Assembly (NCBI GenBank): GCA_028288725.1
Contig: JAQGIC010000008.1
Span: 1-64,000, forward strand
Direction of reading: 5' to 3'
Length of the DNA stretch: 64,000 nucleotides
Origin: Rhodospirillales bacterium
GTDB taxonomy: Bacteria > Pseudomonadota > Alphaproteobacteria > ATCC43930 > CGMCC-115725
Part shown: one piece after another, positions 11,501 to 20,930 of the stretch
How the letters are laid out: each line of letters begins with the position of its first letter
How positions within the stretch are numbered: the stretch's first letter is position 1
Program-made: the position numbers and the translations under genes
Notes under the pieces: model-generated
Seen by the model: only the letters and a program-made list of their open reading frames with translations
Told to the model about the DNA's origin: nothing
Database searches by the model: none

Positions 11501-12140
11501 CTTGGGCGTCGAGCGCTTCCACCAGCGCGTCGATCGGCGCCAGATCGCCGGCCTGCAGCAGCGCGCGATAGAACACGATCGGCACCAGCGGCCGGTCGTC
11601 CGTCTCGTTCGGCCGATAGAGCCCGGCGCGCGGCAGCGGCACGGGCCCGGCCGCCTCGACATCATGGCCGAGCAGGCCGGCGGCGTGATCCAGCAGCGCG
11701 CGCATATTGGCTGGGCCGCCTTCCAGGCAATAGCGCCACAGCCGATCGACCTGGCCCCGATCGAGGCTTGAGGCCGCGCACAGATCCGGGTCCGGCCGCT
11801 CGTCGCCCGGCAGGAAGGCGCAAGGGATGCCGCTGGCCGCGATCCGCTCGACGCCGTAGGACCAATATCCCAGGCCCCCGATCACGCGCACGATCACCAG
11901 CTTCGCCCGGGCGATCACCTCGTCCAGATAGAGATCCACCGTCATCGGGTGCGACAGCTGCAGCAGGCTGGCGACCCGCAGGCTCGGATAGGCATCCGGG
12001 CAGCCGGCGCGGGCGGCGGCCAGGGCGGCCAGCTCGGTATCCGCCGCCGACAGAAACACGATGTCGCCCGGCGACTGGACGAGCCGGACGGCTTGGTCGG
12101 CCGTCGGGGCCTGCCCGGGGGTCGCCTTGAGGAGATGCAT
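8511..12140 (-). CDS. cobN: Cobaltochelatase subunit CobN
   Basis: 1209 aa; [29 protein letters not shown] and C-terminal TKLRGQAP region. Confidence 0.95.
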   Translation of the reverse strand: [1209 protein letters not shown]

Positions 12141-13210
12141 CAGCCGGCGAGCTCGGCCCGGATCGCGGCCTGATCCAGCCCCTTGAGCCCGATCACGACC
12201 AGCCGGCCGACCATCGCCTCGCCCGGCGCCCAGGCCCGGTCGAAATAATGCCCGAACCGCGCGCCGACACCCTGCACCACCAGCCGCATCGGCTTGCCCG
12301 CGATCGCGGCGAAACCCTTGATGCGCAGGATGTCGTGACGGCCGGCGACCGACTTCAGCCGATCGACCAGCAGGGCCGGCGAGACCGCTTGCGGGATTTC
12401 CAGCCAGAAGCTGTCGAAATCATCGTGATCATGCTCGCCCGCGCCGTCATGGACCGACTTGCGGCCGGCGACATCGTCCTCGGCCGCGGCACCCAGGCCC
12501 AAGAGGACCGCGGCCGGCAATTCGCCGAAGCTCGCCCTCACCGTCTTGACCCCGGGCCGGGTGAATTGGTCGAGCTGGCGCTGCGCCGCTTCGATCCGGC
12601 CGGCATCCAGCAGATCGGTCTTGGTCAGTACGACCAGATCGGCGCAGGCGAGTTGATCGTGGAACAGCTCTTCCAGCGGCGCGTCATGGTCGAAATTCGG
12701 ATCGGCCGCGCGTTGCGCCGCGAGCAATGCCGGATCGGTCGCGAACCGGCCGGCGGACGTGGCTTCCGCGTCGATCACGGCGACGACGCCGTCGACCGTG
12801 ACCCGCGTGCGGATCGAGGGCCAGTCGAACGCCTGTACCAGCGGCTTCGGCAGCGCCAGGCCCGAGGTCTCGATGATGATGTGATCGGGCAGCTGGGCAC
12901 GGCCGAGCAGCGCCTCCATGGTCGGCAGGAAATCGTCGGCGACGGTGCAGCAGATGCAGCCGTTCGCCAGCTCGACGATGTCCTCCTCGCGGCAGGTATC
13001 GGACGCGCACCCTTTCAGCAGATCGCCGTCGAAGCCCAATTCGCCGAATTCATTGACGATCAGCGCCAGGCGCCGGCCGCCGGCATTGGCGATCAGATGG
13101 CGGATCAATGTGGTTTTTCCGGCACCGAGAAAGCCGGTGACGATGGTCGCGGGAATCTTCTTGATCTGGCTCACGCTCGTCGAACTCCACCCGTTCGCCA
13201 TCGCGTGCAA
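12140..13210 (-). CDS. cobW: Cobalamin biosynthesis protein CobW (G3E GTPase); start uncertain
   Basis: KIPATIVTGFLGAGKTTLIRHLIANAGGRRLALIVNEFGELGFDG, CICC motif. Confidence 0.92.
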   Translation of the reverse strand: MHAMANGWSSTSVSQIKKIPATIVTGFLGAGKTTLIRHLIANAGGRRLALIVNEFGELGFDGDLLKGCASDTCREEDIVELANGCICCTVADDFLPTMEALLGRAQLPDHIIIETSGLALPKPLVQAFDWPSIRTRVTVDGVVAVIDAEATSAGRFATDPALLAAQRAADPNFDHDAPLEELFHDQLACADLVVLTKTDLLDAGRIEAAQRQLDQFTRPGVKTVRASFGELPAAVLLGLGAAAEDDVAGRKSVHDGAGEHDHDDFDSFWLEIPQAVSPALLVDRLKSVAGRHDILRIKGFAAIAGKPMRLVVQGVGARFGHYFDRAWAPGEAMVGRLVVIGLKGLDQAAIRAELAG

Positions 13211-13280
13211 GGCCGGTCCCGGAGAGTTCGTCCGAAACCATCCCGCCGGTGCACCCCGCCCGTCGTTGCCGCTTTGGCGC

Positions 13281-13452
13281 GTTTCGACGGCAGGTCTCCT
13301 GGCTCGCGGGTCGGCGCCATCGCATCCGCCTTCCCGGGAAATCCCAGTGGCGCTTCGGATGCGGGCTCGTCGCTTACAGTTGCGGGGGCAGCCGCGGTTT
13401 TACGCGTTCCCTTTTGATCCCCCGAGGGGGAACCGTCGAACCGACATTCTAG
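13281..13452 (-). promoter_or_regulatory. Cobalamin (B12) riboswitch upstream of cobW
   Basis: Reverse complement contains GGCTGCCCCCGCAACTGTAAGC, GCCACTGG (B12-box-like) and CGAGCCAGGAGACCTGCC. Confidence 0.93.
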
Positions 13453-13577
13453 GCGACCTCGCCGCCCGGCGAAAGGGGGGCCGGACCGGGGGCCGACCGG
13501 AGAACGGTTGCGCGCGGAACCGGCGGGCGGCAAGGTGCCGGGCAACGAGGGCCGAGATGCCCCCTTAGGAGACGCTT

Positions 13578-14555
13578 ATGAGCCTGCCCGCCATCCTCAG
13601 CGATCGTCTGCGACTGCCCGTCATCGCCTCGCCGCTGTTCATCATCTCGTGTCCCGATCTGGTGATCGCGCAATGCAAGGCCGGTGTGATCGGCAGCTTT
13701 CCGGCGCTGAACGCGCGCCCGGCCGAGGTGCTCGAAGAATGGCTGCAGCGCATCACCAGCGAACTGGCGGCCTATGATGCGGCCCACCCGGATCGCCCGT
13801 CGGCGCCGTTCGCGGTCAACCAGATCGTCCATAAATCGAATGACCGGCTGGAGCATGACCTGGCGCTCTGCGTCAAATATCGCGTGCCGATCGTCATCAC
13901 CTCGCTGGGCGCGCGCGCGGACCTGAATGCCGCGATCCATTCCTATGGCGGCATCGTGCTCCATGACGTGATCAACGACAAATTCGCCCGCAAGGCGATC
14001 GAGAAGGGCGCGGACGGCCTGATCGCGGTCGCGTCGGGGGCGGGCGGCCATGCCGGCGTGCTGTCGCCCTTCGCGCTCATCCAGGAGATCCGCGAATGGT
14101 TCGACGGGCCGCTCGTGCTGTCGGGGGCCATCGCCACCGGCAGTGCCGTGCTGGCGGCCCAGGCGATGGGAGCGGATCTCGGCTATATCGGTTCCGCCTT
14201 CATCGCGACCAAGGAAGCGAACGCGGCCGAGGCCTATAAGCAGGCGATCGTCGACGGGCGCGCCGACGATATCGTCTATACCAATCTGTTCACCGGCGTG
14301 CACGGCAACTACCTGAGGGCCTCGATCGTCCAGGCCGGGCTCGATCCGGAGCATTTGCCGGAATCCGATCCGTCCAAGATGAATTTCGGCACCGGCGGGA
14401 GCAAGTCGAAGGCCTGGCGCGACATCTGGGGTTCGGGCCAGGGCATCGGCGCGGTCAAGGCCGTGGTCGGCACCGGCGAGCTGGTCGAGCGCCTGAAACA
14501 GGAATATGCCGCGGCCCGGGCGCGTCTTCTGCCCGCGCGCCTTGCGGCCGAATAG
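13578..14555 (+). CDS. NAD(P)H-dependent flavin oxidoreductase / nitronate monooxygenase family
   Basis: MSLPAILSDRLRLPVIASPLFIISCPDLVIAQCKAGVIGSFPALNARP; GAGGHAG; SD taggaga upstream. Confidence 0.88.
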   Translation: MSLPAILSDRLRLPVIASPLFIISCPDLVIAQCKAGVIGSFPALNARPAEVLEEWLQRITSELAAYDAAHPDRPSAPFAVNQIVHKSNDRLEHDLALCVKYRVPIVITSLGARADLNAAIHSYGGIVLHDVINDKFARKAIEKGADGLIAVASGAGGHAGVLSPFALIQEIREWFDGPLVLSGAIATGSAVLAAQAMGADLGYIGSAFIATKEANAAEAYKQAIVDGRADDIVYTNLFTGVHGNYLRASIVQAGLDPEHLPESDPSKMNFGTGGSKSKAWRDIWGSGQGIGAVKAVVGTGELVERLKQEYAAARARLLPARLAAE

Positions 14556-14574
14556 CAACAGAAAGACCCCGATT

Positions 14575-15264
14575 TTGACCAGGATCCACCGCTCCTTCGC
14601 AGCACTCGCCCTCGTGCTGGCGCTTGCCGCCTGCAACGGCGACGACGGACACAAGCCGTTTACCATCGCGGTGACCACACCCAACGGCGAACCGCTGCCG
14701 ACCCCGCCGCTGCAGGGCTTCGATTCGCCCGGCTGCCCGGCCATTCTCGGGACCTGGTTCGAACGCATCGACACCAACCACGACGGCGTGGTCGATCGGG
14801 CCGAGTTCATCACCGATGCCGAGGCCCAGTTCGCCCGGATGGATCTGAACCATGACGGCATCATCACGCCGGGGACGCTTGCGCAATATCGCGCCGGCTT
14901 TGTCGGTCACGCGCAGCCCGATCTCAGAAACAGGACGGGGGGCAGCGATGAAGGCACGACCTTGCCCAGGCAGATCGCCGATGCCAGTTCGAGCGCCGGG
15001 GGATCGAACCCGCTTTACGGCAAGAAGCCCCGTGGCCTGACCGACCTGCAGCAAGGCGGCGGCAACGATCCCCGGGTCGAACCGGATCCCGTGATGTCGG
15101 CCGACACCAGCCTGCGTTTCCAGGTCACCAGGAAAGAATTCATGGACCAGGCGGCCCGTCGCTTCGCCCGGTTGGACATGGATCACAACGGCCGCGTTAC
15201 CAAGGCGGAAGCGATGTATTGGTGCCTGAAGCCGGTCCGCTGGCCCGATCAGACGCCGCAATAG
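14575..15264 (+). CDS. EF-hand domain lipoprotein (TTG start proposed)
   Basis: Lipobox LALAACNGD; EF-hand loops DTNHDGVVDRAEF, DLNHDGIITPG, DMDHNGRVTKAE. Confidence 0.75.
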   Translation: MTRIHRSFAALALVLALAACNGDDGHKPFTIAVTTPNGEPLPTPPLQGFDSPGCPAILGTWFERIDTNHDGVVDRAEFITDAEAQFARMDLNHDGIITPGTLAQYRAGFVGHAQPDLRNRTGGSDEGTTLPRQIADASSSAGGSNPLYGKKPRGLTDLQQGGGNDPRVEPDPVMSADTSLRFQVTRKEFMDQAARRFARLDMDHNGRVTKAEAMYWCLKPVRWPDQTPQ

Positions 15265-15287
15265 CCGTTCAGGCGCGGTAGCGCCTG

Positions 15288-16622
15288 TTAATAGTGGAAT
15301 TCGGCGACCACGACCTGTCCGTCGGCGAGCGGGGCCGTCCGCACCGTCAGCTGCTCGCCGTTCAAACTGACCGGGACCGAACGGGCGGGGCCGGCATCGT
15401 AGGTTTTGGAGACCGCGTCGACCGCCGGCACGCCGCTCGGGACACCGTCCGGCACCGCCCCGTCGATTGCATAGTGGTCGCGGCCTTGGGCGATATAGCC
15501 GCGCGGCCGCGACAGGATCACCAGGCTACCCGCCTTGGCATCGGCCGGCGCGACCGGCGCCAGTCTTAGCTGCAGGTACCGCAGTGATCGGGGAAACGGC
15601 GTGCGGTAGATATGCCGCGTCGGATAGCCTGCGGCGGCCACGACGAATTCATAATACGCGGTCGAACTGCCGGTGAACGGTCCCCAGCGGCCGTCGGTCT
15701 CGGTCACATGGCGGTAGGCGGCATCGCCCAGGCGGAGGCCGGTCTTGGGATCGACCTCGTAGAGTTCGACCGTGGCGCCGGCGAGCGGCAGATTGGTAAA
15801 CTCGCCATTCTCATAACCGCTGACCATGCCGTCCAGCACCGGATGATCGATCGGCGTCGGATCGAGCGTCGCGGGCTCGTGCCCGGTCACCGCCCGGTAG
15901 ATCTCGCGGAAGGCCTGGCGATGGAATGCGACCTCGCGGTGATCCAGGCCGGGCAACTCGATATTCTCGGCCCCGTCCAGCGCCGGCCCCATATGGTCGA
16001 CGAATGTCGGGAGATAGGGGAACCCGACGAATTCTCCGGTCCATTGGGCGAACTTGTCGTAGCGGTCGCTGCGCAGCGTGACGAAGCGGACGCCGGGGTC
16101 CGTCTCCCGCGGCTTGTTCAGCCCGGTCAGAAACGGGCCGTCGCCGTTGAATTCGGACGCCAGCTTGAACGGCAGCGCGAACACCCCGTGATTGGGCACG
16201 CCGGCCAGAATGGCGAGCGAGACCGTGGCCGTCCCGCCGCCGTTGCGAAGGTAGTTGCGGACCGGATAGCCGCCGCGCGACGAAGCGACCAGCACCAGCT
16301 TGTCGCGGCCGGCCGCGGCCAGCACCCGATCGACCGCGCGTTTCAGCTCGGCCATCTCGTCTGCCGTGCTGCTGCGATTGGCCTGCGGCACGTCATCGGC
16401 GGATCGTGCCGCCGGATGCGGGAAATCGATCGCCGACAACAGGGCCGGATCATAGCCGTTGCTCTCGAACCGCCAGAGGTCGGTTTCCCAGAGGGCGGCA
16501 CTGTCGCCGTTGCCGTGCACGAACAGAATCGGCGCATCCGCTACCGCCGCTGCCGCTACCGGCGATGTGGCGAGCAGGATCGCGAGTGCCCAGAACCCGT
16601 GTTTAAGCGCGCTTCTCATCAT
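15288..16622 (-). CDS. Secreted alpha/beta hydrolase (lipase/depolymerase-like)
   Basis: Signal peptide; ILFVHGNGDSAALWETD; VASSRGGYPVRNYL nucleophile elbow. Confidence 0.75.
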   Translation of the reverse strand: MMRSALKHGFWALAILLATSPVAAAAVADAPILFVHGNGDSAALWETDLWRFESNGYDPALLSAIDFPHPAARSADDVPQANRSSTADEMAELKRAVDRVLAAAGRDKLVLVASSRGGYPVRNYLRNGGGTATVSLAILAGVPNHGVFALPFKLASEFNGDGPFLTGLNKPRETDPGVRFVTLRSDRYDKFAQWTGEFVGFPYLPTFVDHMGPALDGAENIELPGLDHREVAFHRQAFREIYRAVTGHEPATLDPTPIDHPVLDGMVSGYENGEFTNLPLAGATVELYEVDPKTGLRLGDAAYRHVTETDGRWGPFTGSSTAYYEFVVAAAGYPTRHIYRTPFPRSLRYLQLRLAPVAPADAKAGSLVILSRPRGYIAQGRDHYAIDGAVPDGVPSGVPAVDAVSKTYDAGPARSVPVSLNGEQLTVRTAPLADGQVVVAEFHY

Positions 16623-16802
16623 TGCCCCTTCCGCCCGATGGCGGCGCCATCATCGGGCAGGTTCCGGCTGGAGGCTAGTAGGCGTTCTTCGGTCGCATCG
16701 AGGGCCGGCTGTTCAACGGCCGGGCCGGGCTGGTCTTCTTCGTCCTGCAGTGCTTCTGGTTCACCTTCCTGATCCACGCCAAGCTGTGGGAACGGCGACA
16801 GC

Positions 16803-17894
16803 TTACTTCGTCTGGTAAGGATACTGCGCCGCCTTGATGAATTGGCCGTAGAACCGGTCGAGATCGACGGCCTGGACGATCGTGACCTTCTGCTCACCCT
16901 GATGCGGCGTGATCGCATCCGGCCAGACATGGACTTGGCCGTAGTGCATGCCATGCTCCAGATCGACATCCATATTGGCCTCGATCGACCGGGTAATCAG
17001 GCTGCGGTCGATCGCGACCGCAGCCGTCATCTCGTCCCAGAGCGGCAGGTTGACCGCGTATTTCGCCAGGAACTCGGTCACCGGTGTCTTGACCGATGCC
17101 ATGCGGGCGATCAATTCCGGCGTCATCATGGTCTGGTTGGTCACGTCGCCCAGCACCGTGATCCTGGCCCAGGGCGCGGTCAGCACGATATGGGCGGCCT
17201 CCGGGTCGAACAGGATATTGAAGTCGGAATTGATGTCGGCGTCGCCGGAGACCTGCAGGATATTGGCACCGAGGAAAGCGCCCATGAACACCAGTTCCTT
17301 GGCCAGGCCGGCGAACTGCGGATCGAGCCGGATCGCCAGTGCCAGGTTGGTCAGCGGTCCGCTCGCCAGGATCGTCACCTGATGCGGATATTTATGGACC
17401 TGCTGGATCATGAAGTCGGCGGCCGTGCCGGGCGCGGGCTTGGTCGTGGGATTGCCCGACGGATTGTCCGGCACCAGGTAGGGATCGTCGGGATGGAAAT
17501 TCTCCCCCGGCTTCGGGTCGTTCCAGGCGCCCTTCCACGGCAGCTTGCCATAGGCCTGCTCCCAGGCGCGCATCCGCGCCACTGAATTGATCAGCGGAAA
17601 CACCGCGCCGTTGACGACCGGAATGTCGGTCCGGCGGGCGATTTCCAGGAAGCGCAGCAGGTGGGCGGTTTCCTCGTCGCGCCAGCCGTCGCCGCTGACC
17701 ACGGTGAAGCCCAGCACCTTGACCGAGGGATTGGCCAATAACATGACGACCGGCTGGATATCCGGGCCGCCGGGGCCGACGAAGTCATTGTCGTGGATCA
17801 CCAGCATCGGCGCGACCTCGGCCCGGGCCGGGGCCGCGACGACGCACAGGCCGGCCAGAGCCGCGAGGAGGAGGCCTTTGGGAGACGAGCGCAT
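16803..17894 (-). CDS. Secreted nucleoside hydrolase (IUNH family)
   Basis: Signal peptide MRSSPKGLLLAALAGLCVVAAPARA; DNDFVGPGGPD, LASGPLTNLALAIRLDP, ITVLGDVTNQ. Confidence 0.85.
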   Translation of the reverse strand: MRSSPKGLLLAALAGLCVVAAPARAEVAPMLVIHDNDFVGPGGPDIQPVVMLLANPSVKVLGFTVVSGDGWRDEETAHLLRFLEIARRTDIPVVNGAVFPLINSVARMRAWEQAYGKLPWKGAWNDPKPGENFHPDDPYLVPDNPSGNPTTKPAPGTAADFMIQQVHKYPHQVTILASGPLTNLALAIRLDPQFAGLAKELVFMGAFLGANILQVSGDADINSDFNILFDPEAAHIVLTAPWARITVLGDVTNQTMMTPELIARMASVKTPVTEFLAKYAVNLPLWDEMTAAVAIDRSLITRSIEANMDVDLEHGMHYGQVHVWPDAITPHQGEQKVTIVQAVDLDRFYGQFIKAAQYPYQTK

Positions 17895-17944
17895 GGAGCG
17901 AAATTCTTTTCGTGAGCGTGGGAAAAGTCGGGAAGCAGGCATGA

Positions 17945-18397
17945 TCATCCGCCCGGCCGGGCGTTCGGGTTGCCCCAGCCGGCCGGGCTCGGCACCTCGA
18001 CGTCGTCATCCTCGGTCCAGGCGGGCGCGGTGATGGCGTAGAATTCGAACGGCTCCACCCCGGTGACCCGCAGCGACCGGATCACCAGCGCCGGAACCCG
18101 GATGACCGATCCGGGTCCGACCGGAATGATGTCGGCGCCGCGCAGCACCTCGCCGTGGCCGTGGGCGACGATGAAGATTTCCTCGCCCAATTTGTCGTAG
18201 GTCGCCCGAGCGACGGTGCCGGGGGTGAACCGGAAGAGCGCGACGCTGACGCGTTCGCTATGGTCCGCCGCCGCGCGGCCGACCAGTTCCTGCAGCGAAA
18301 TTTCAGGGTGGGGTGCGGCGGCGGCACAGGCCCCGACGGCGACGAGCGCCCCGGCGGACAGCCCCGTCCGGATCCAGCCGTCGATCAAGCGATGCAT
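17945..18397 (-). CDS. Secreted cupin-domain protein
   Basis: ALFRFTPGTVARATYDKLGEEIFIVAHGHGEVLRG; N-terminal signal; same strand between TonB receptor and nucleoside hydrolase. Confidence 0.65.
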   Translation of the reverse strand: MHRLIDGWIRTGLSAGALVAVGACAAAAPHPEISLQELVGRAAADHSERVSVALFRFTPGTVARATYDKLGEEIFIVAHGHGEVLRGADIIPVGPGSVIRVPALVIRSLRVTGVEPFEFYAITAPAWTEDDDVEVPSPAGWGNPNARPGG

Positions 18398-18480
18398 GAT
18401 GGTTGGTCTCGGCTTCGACGGGTTCGAAAGGAGAAAGGGGCCGGGCGCCTGCCCGCCCCCCTGGTCTTCGTCGCTAAGAT

Positions 18481-20760
18481 CTAGAACTTGTACCGGAGCT
18501 CGAACCCGTAGGTGCGGGGATCGTTGACGAAACCGGTCAGGTTGTCGAAATCGATGGCGCCCGTCACCTTCACCTCGTCGAGGATGTTGTGGACATAGGC
18601 CGCGACTTCGAACCCGCGGGCATGGTCGATGTAGCCTACGCGCAAGCCACCCAGCAACAGGGCCTGGCCTTTGAATTCCTTCGCCTGATAGAGGAAGAAA
18701 TTCTCCGTGCCGCGATAGGACCAATCGGTCAGGCCATAGATCTCGTTGTCCTTGTTCAACGGGATGCTATAGCGCGCGGAGCCGCTCACCACCCAGCGGG
18801 GCGCGTTCGGCAGCGGATTGCCGTTGATCTTGACGTTCCCGGTCACGGGATCGATCGGGTTGGTGATGGTACAGGCGCCGCACTGGCTGACCTCCAGGCC
18901 GGAATCCTGGATCTGGGTGAAGTTGTAGCTGCCGCTGGCCGTCAACAGCAGAGCATCGATCGGCTTGTATTCGAATGCCGCCTCGAAGCCCTCGCCGATC
19001 GCGGTCTTGGCATTGATCAGATTGGTGCCCTGGGACGAACCGCCGACCGCGGCCAGCTGCAGGTTGTCGGTGTTCCAGGCATAGGCGGTCAGGTTGAGGT
19101 TGGCGCGATGATCCAGCAGGCTCGACTTGAGACCGATCTCGTAGGAGGTCGTGGTCTCCGCCTTGGCGACCGAAAGCGGCGCGGGTCCGGAAAAGCCGTC
19201 GAATTCCACGTTGCGGCCATCGAGCGCCGGCGCCAGATAGCCCGTGGCGACGCGGCCGTAGACGTTCATGTCGGGTGTCAGCGCGTAAGTCGCGCTCAGG
19301 TCGAACGTCGTGGAGGAATCATTGATGTGCAGCGTCGGAACCAACGGGTTAAAGCAGCCGACGAAGCAGCCGACGTTATAATCTTTGGAGTCCGTGCTGA
19401 AGCGCACGCCGGCACCGAGGGTCAGGTTCGACGTCAGCTTATAGGTCGCGGAATCGAATATGCCGAAGGACTCCGTGCCCTGCGTCTGATTCATCGAAAC
19501 CGCGGTCGAGCCGTCCGTGTTGTAGGAGTATGAATTGAGCCGCAGATATTCGTGAAAATAGAAGAAACCGCCTTGGTTGAAAAAGCGGCCGTCGCCATTG
19601 GTCGACAGCCGCAGTTCCTGGGTGATCTGATCGAGGCCGGGCACCGAGTCGCTGGTCTCATCGCTGAAGAAATTCGGGCCGGGGGTCAAAAAGGGCGAGC
19701 CGGCGGGCGCGGAGAAATTGCCGCCGTCGATGTCGCCGCGGCTGCGGATGCTGCCGTGTTCGTAGGCGCTGACCGAGGTCAGCGTGACCGGACCGAAGTT
19801 ATTGTTGACGGTGAGATGCGTGCCCCAGGTTCCGAGATTCTGGTAATTGTCGCCATCGAGATTGACCTGATCGACCTTGAAGCCCGGCACCAGGTTGTTG
19901 GTACCCTTCTGGATGATGTTGGCCCGGAACACGCGCGCGGTGCCGTCGAGCGAACGGCCGTCGACTTCGAGCAGGGCATCCAGCGTATCGCTCGGCTTGA
20001 ACAGCAGCTGCAGGCGGGCGGCCGTATCGGTATAGCCTTCCAAATTCTTGTTGTAGGCCGTGGTCGGATTGATGTTGTGGACCCAGTCGTCCCGGCGCTC
20101 TTCCAGGATCGAAACTCGGAAATCCAGCTTGTTCGGCACGATGGCGCCGCCGACGGCCGCGGTGAAATCGACCGTGTTATAATTGCCGTAGCTGAGATCG
20201 GCGAAGCCGCTGTATTCGTCGTTCGGCTTGACCGAATCGACCTTGACCACGCCGGCCGGGGTATTGCGGCCGAACAGCGTGCCCTGCGGGCCGCGTAGCA
20301 CTTCGACGTCCTGCACGTCGAACACGGGGAAGGCCTTGAGGATCGGATTTTCCACGACCACGTCGTCGTAGACGACCGAGACGGGCTGCTGGGCATTGTA
20401 GGTGAAGTCGGGATTGCCGAGACCCCGGATATAGAAGCGCGGATAGGTTCGGCCGAACGAGGATTCGATGTTCAGGCTGGGCACGCGCGCCGCCAGGAAG
20501 CGGATGTCGTCGCCGCTCGAGCTCAGCGCATCCAGCGTCTGGCCGCTGAGCGACGTCACCGCCAGCGGCACGTCTTTTTCATATTCCGGCTTATGTTCCG
20601 CCGTGACGACGATCTGTTCGAGCGCCCCACTGGACGCCGCCGCGTCCTGCGCCAGCGCCGGTTGCGCCATTCCCGCCGTCAAGGCCATCGTCGAGACGCC
20701 GCAGGTGCTCAACAATGTCGCCCATCGGCCCGTTGCCGGACCGTGCCTGAAACCCCTCAT
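18481..20760 (-). CDS. TonB-dependent receptor (TBDR1)
   Basis: LEQIVVTAEHK TonB box, plug VEVLRGPQGTLFGRNTPAGVV, C-terminal YGFELRYKF; ATG 20760 preferred over the TTG at 20766. Confidence 0.9.
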   Translation of the reverse strand: MRGFRHGPATGRWATLLSTCGVSTMALTAGMAQPALAQDAAASSGALEQIVVTAEHKPEYEKDVPLAVTSLSGQTLDALSSSGDDIRFLAARVPSLNIESSFGRTYPRFYIRGLGNPDFTYNAQQPVSVVYDDVVVENPILKAFPVFDVQDVEVLRGPQGTLFGRNTPAGVVKVDSVKPNDEYSGFADLSYGNYNTVDFTAAVGGAIVPNKLDFRVSILEERRDDWVHNINPTTAYNKNLEGYTDTAARLQLLFKPSDTLDALLEVDGRSLDGTARVFRANIIQKGTNNLVPGFKVDQVNLDGDNYQNLGTWGTHLTVNNNFGPVTLTSVSAYEHGSIRSRGDIDGGNFSAPAGSPFLTPGPNFFSDETSDSVPGLDQITQELRLSTNGDGRFFNQGGFFYFHEYLRLNSYSYNTDGSTAVSMNQTQGTESFGIFDSATYKLTSNLTLGAGVRFSTDSKDYNVGCFVGCFNPLVPTLHINDSSTTFDLSATYALTPDMNVYGRVATGYLAPALDGRNVEFDGFSGPAPLSVAKAETTTSYEIGLKSSLLDHRANLNLTAYAWNTDNLQLAAVGGSSQGTNLINAKTAIGEGFEAAFEYKPIDALLLTASGSYNFTQIQDSGLEVSQCGACTITNPIDPVTGNVKINGNPLPNAPRWVVSGSARYSIPLNKDNEIYGLTDWSYRGTENFFLYQAKEFKGQALLLGGLRVGYIDHARGFEVAAYVHNILDEVKVTGAIDFDNLTGFVNDPRTYGFELRYKF

Positions 20761-20806
20761 CCTCAATCCCCCGAATTAGCTTGCTAGACAGGCAGCGCCG
20801 GCTCCG

Positions 20807-20853
20807 TCGATCTCTTTGGATCGAACGGGACCGGTGCCGCGTAGAATTCAGAA
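20807..20853 (-). promoter_or_regulatory. Conserved leader element of TBDR1 (CGATC-N6-GATCG hairpin plus GAATTC block)
   Basis: Aligns with 23858-23904 upstream of TBDR2. Confidence 0.5.
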
Positions 20854-20930
20854 AACCCCCAACAGGACGCCTCGTGCATTTCGCGACTTACTATTCGCGA
20901 CGCTCGATCGACAAACCTTCACAAATCGGT

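Noticed and set aside
8688-11771. 1027-aa ORF on the plus strand antisense to cobN
   Set aside because: Low-complexity Arg/Gln/Gly/Asp-rich shadow ORF typical of high-GC DNA; cobN on the other strand is unambiguous
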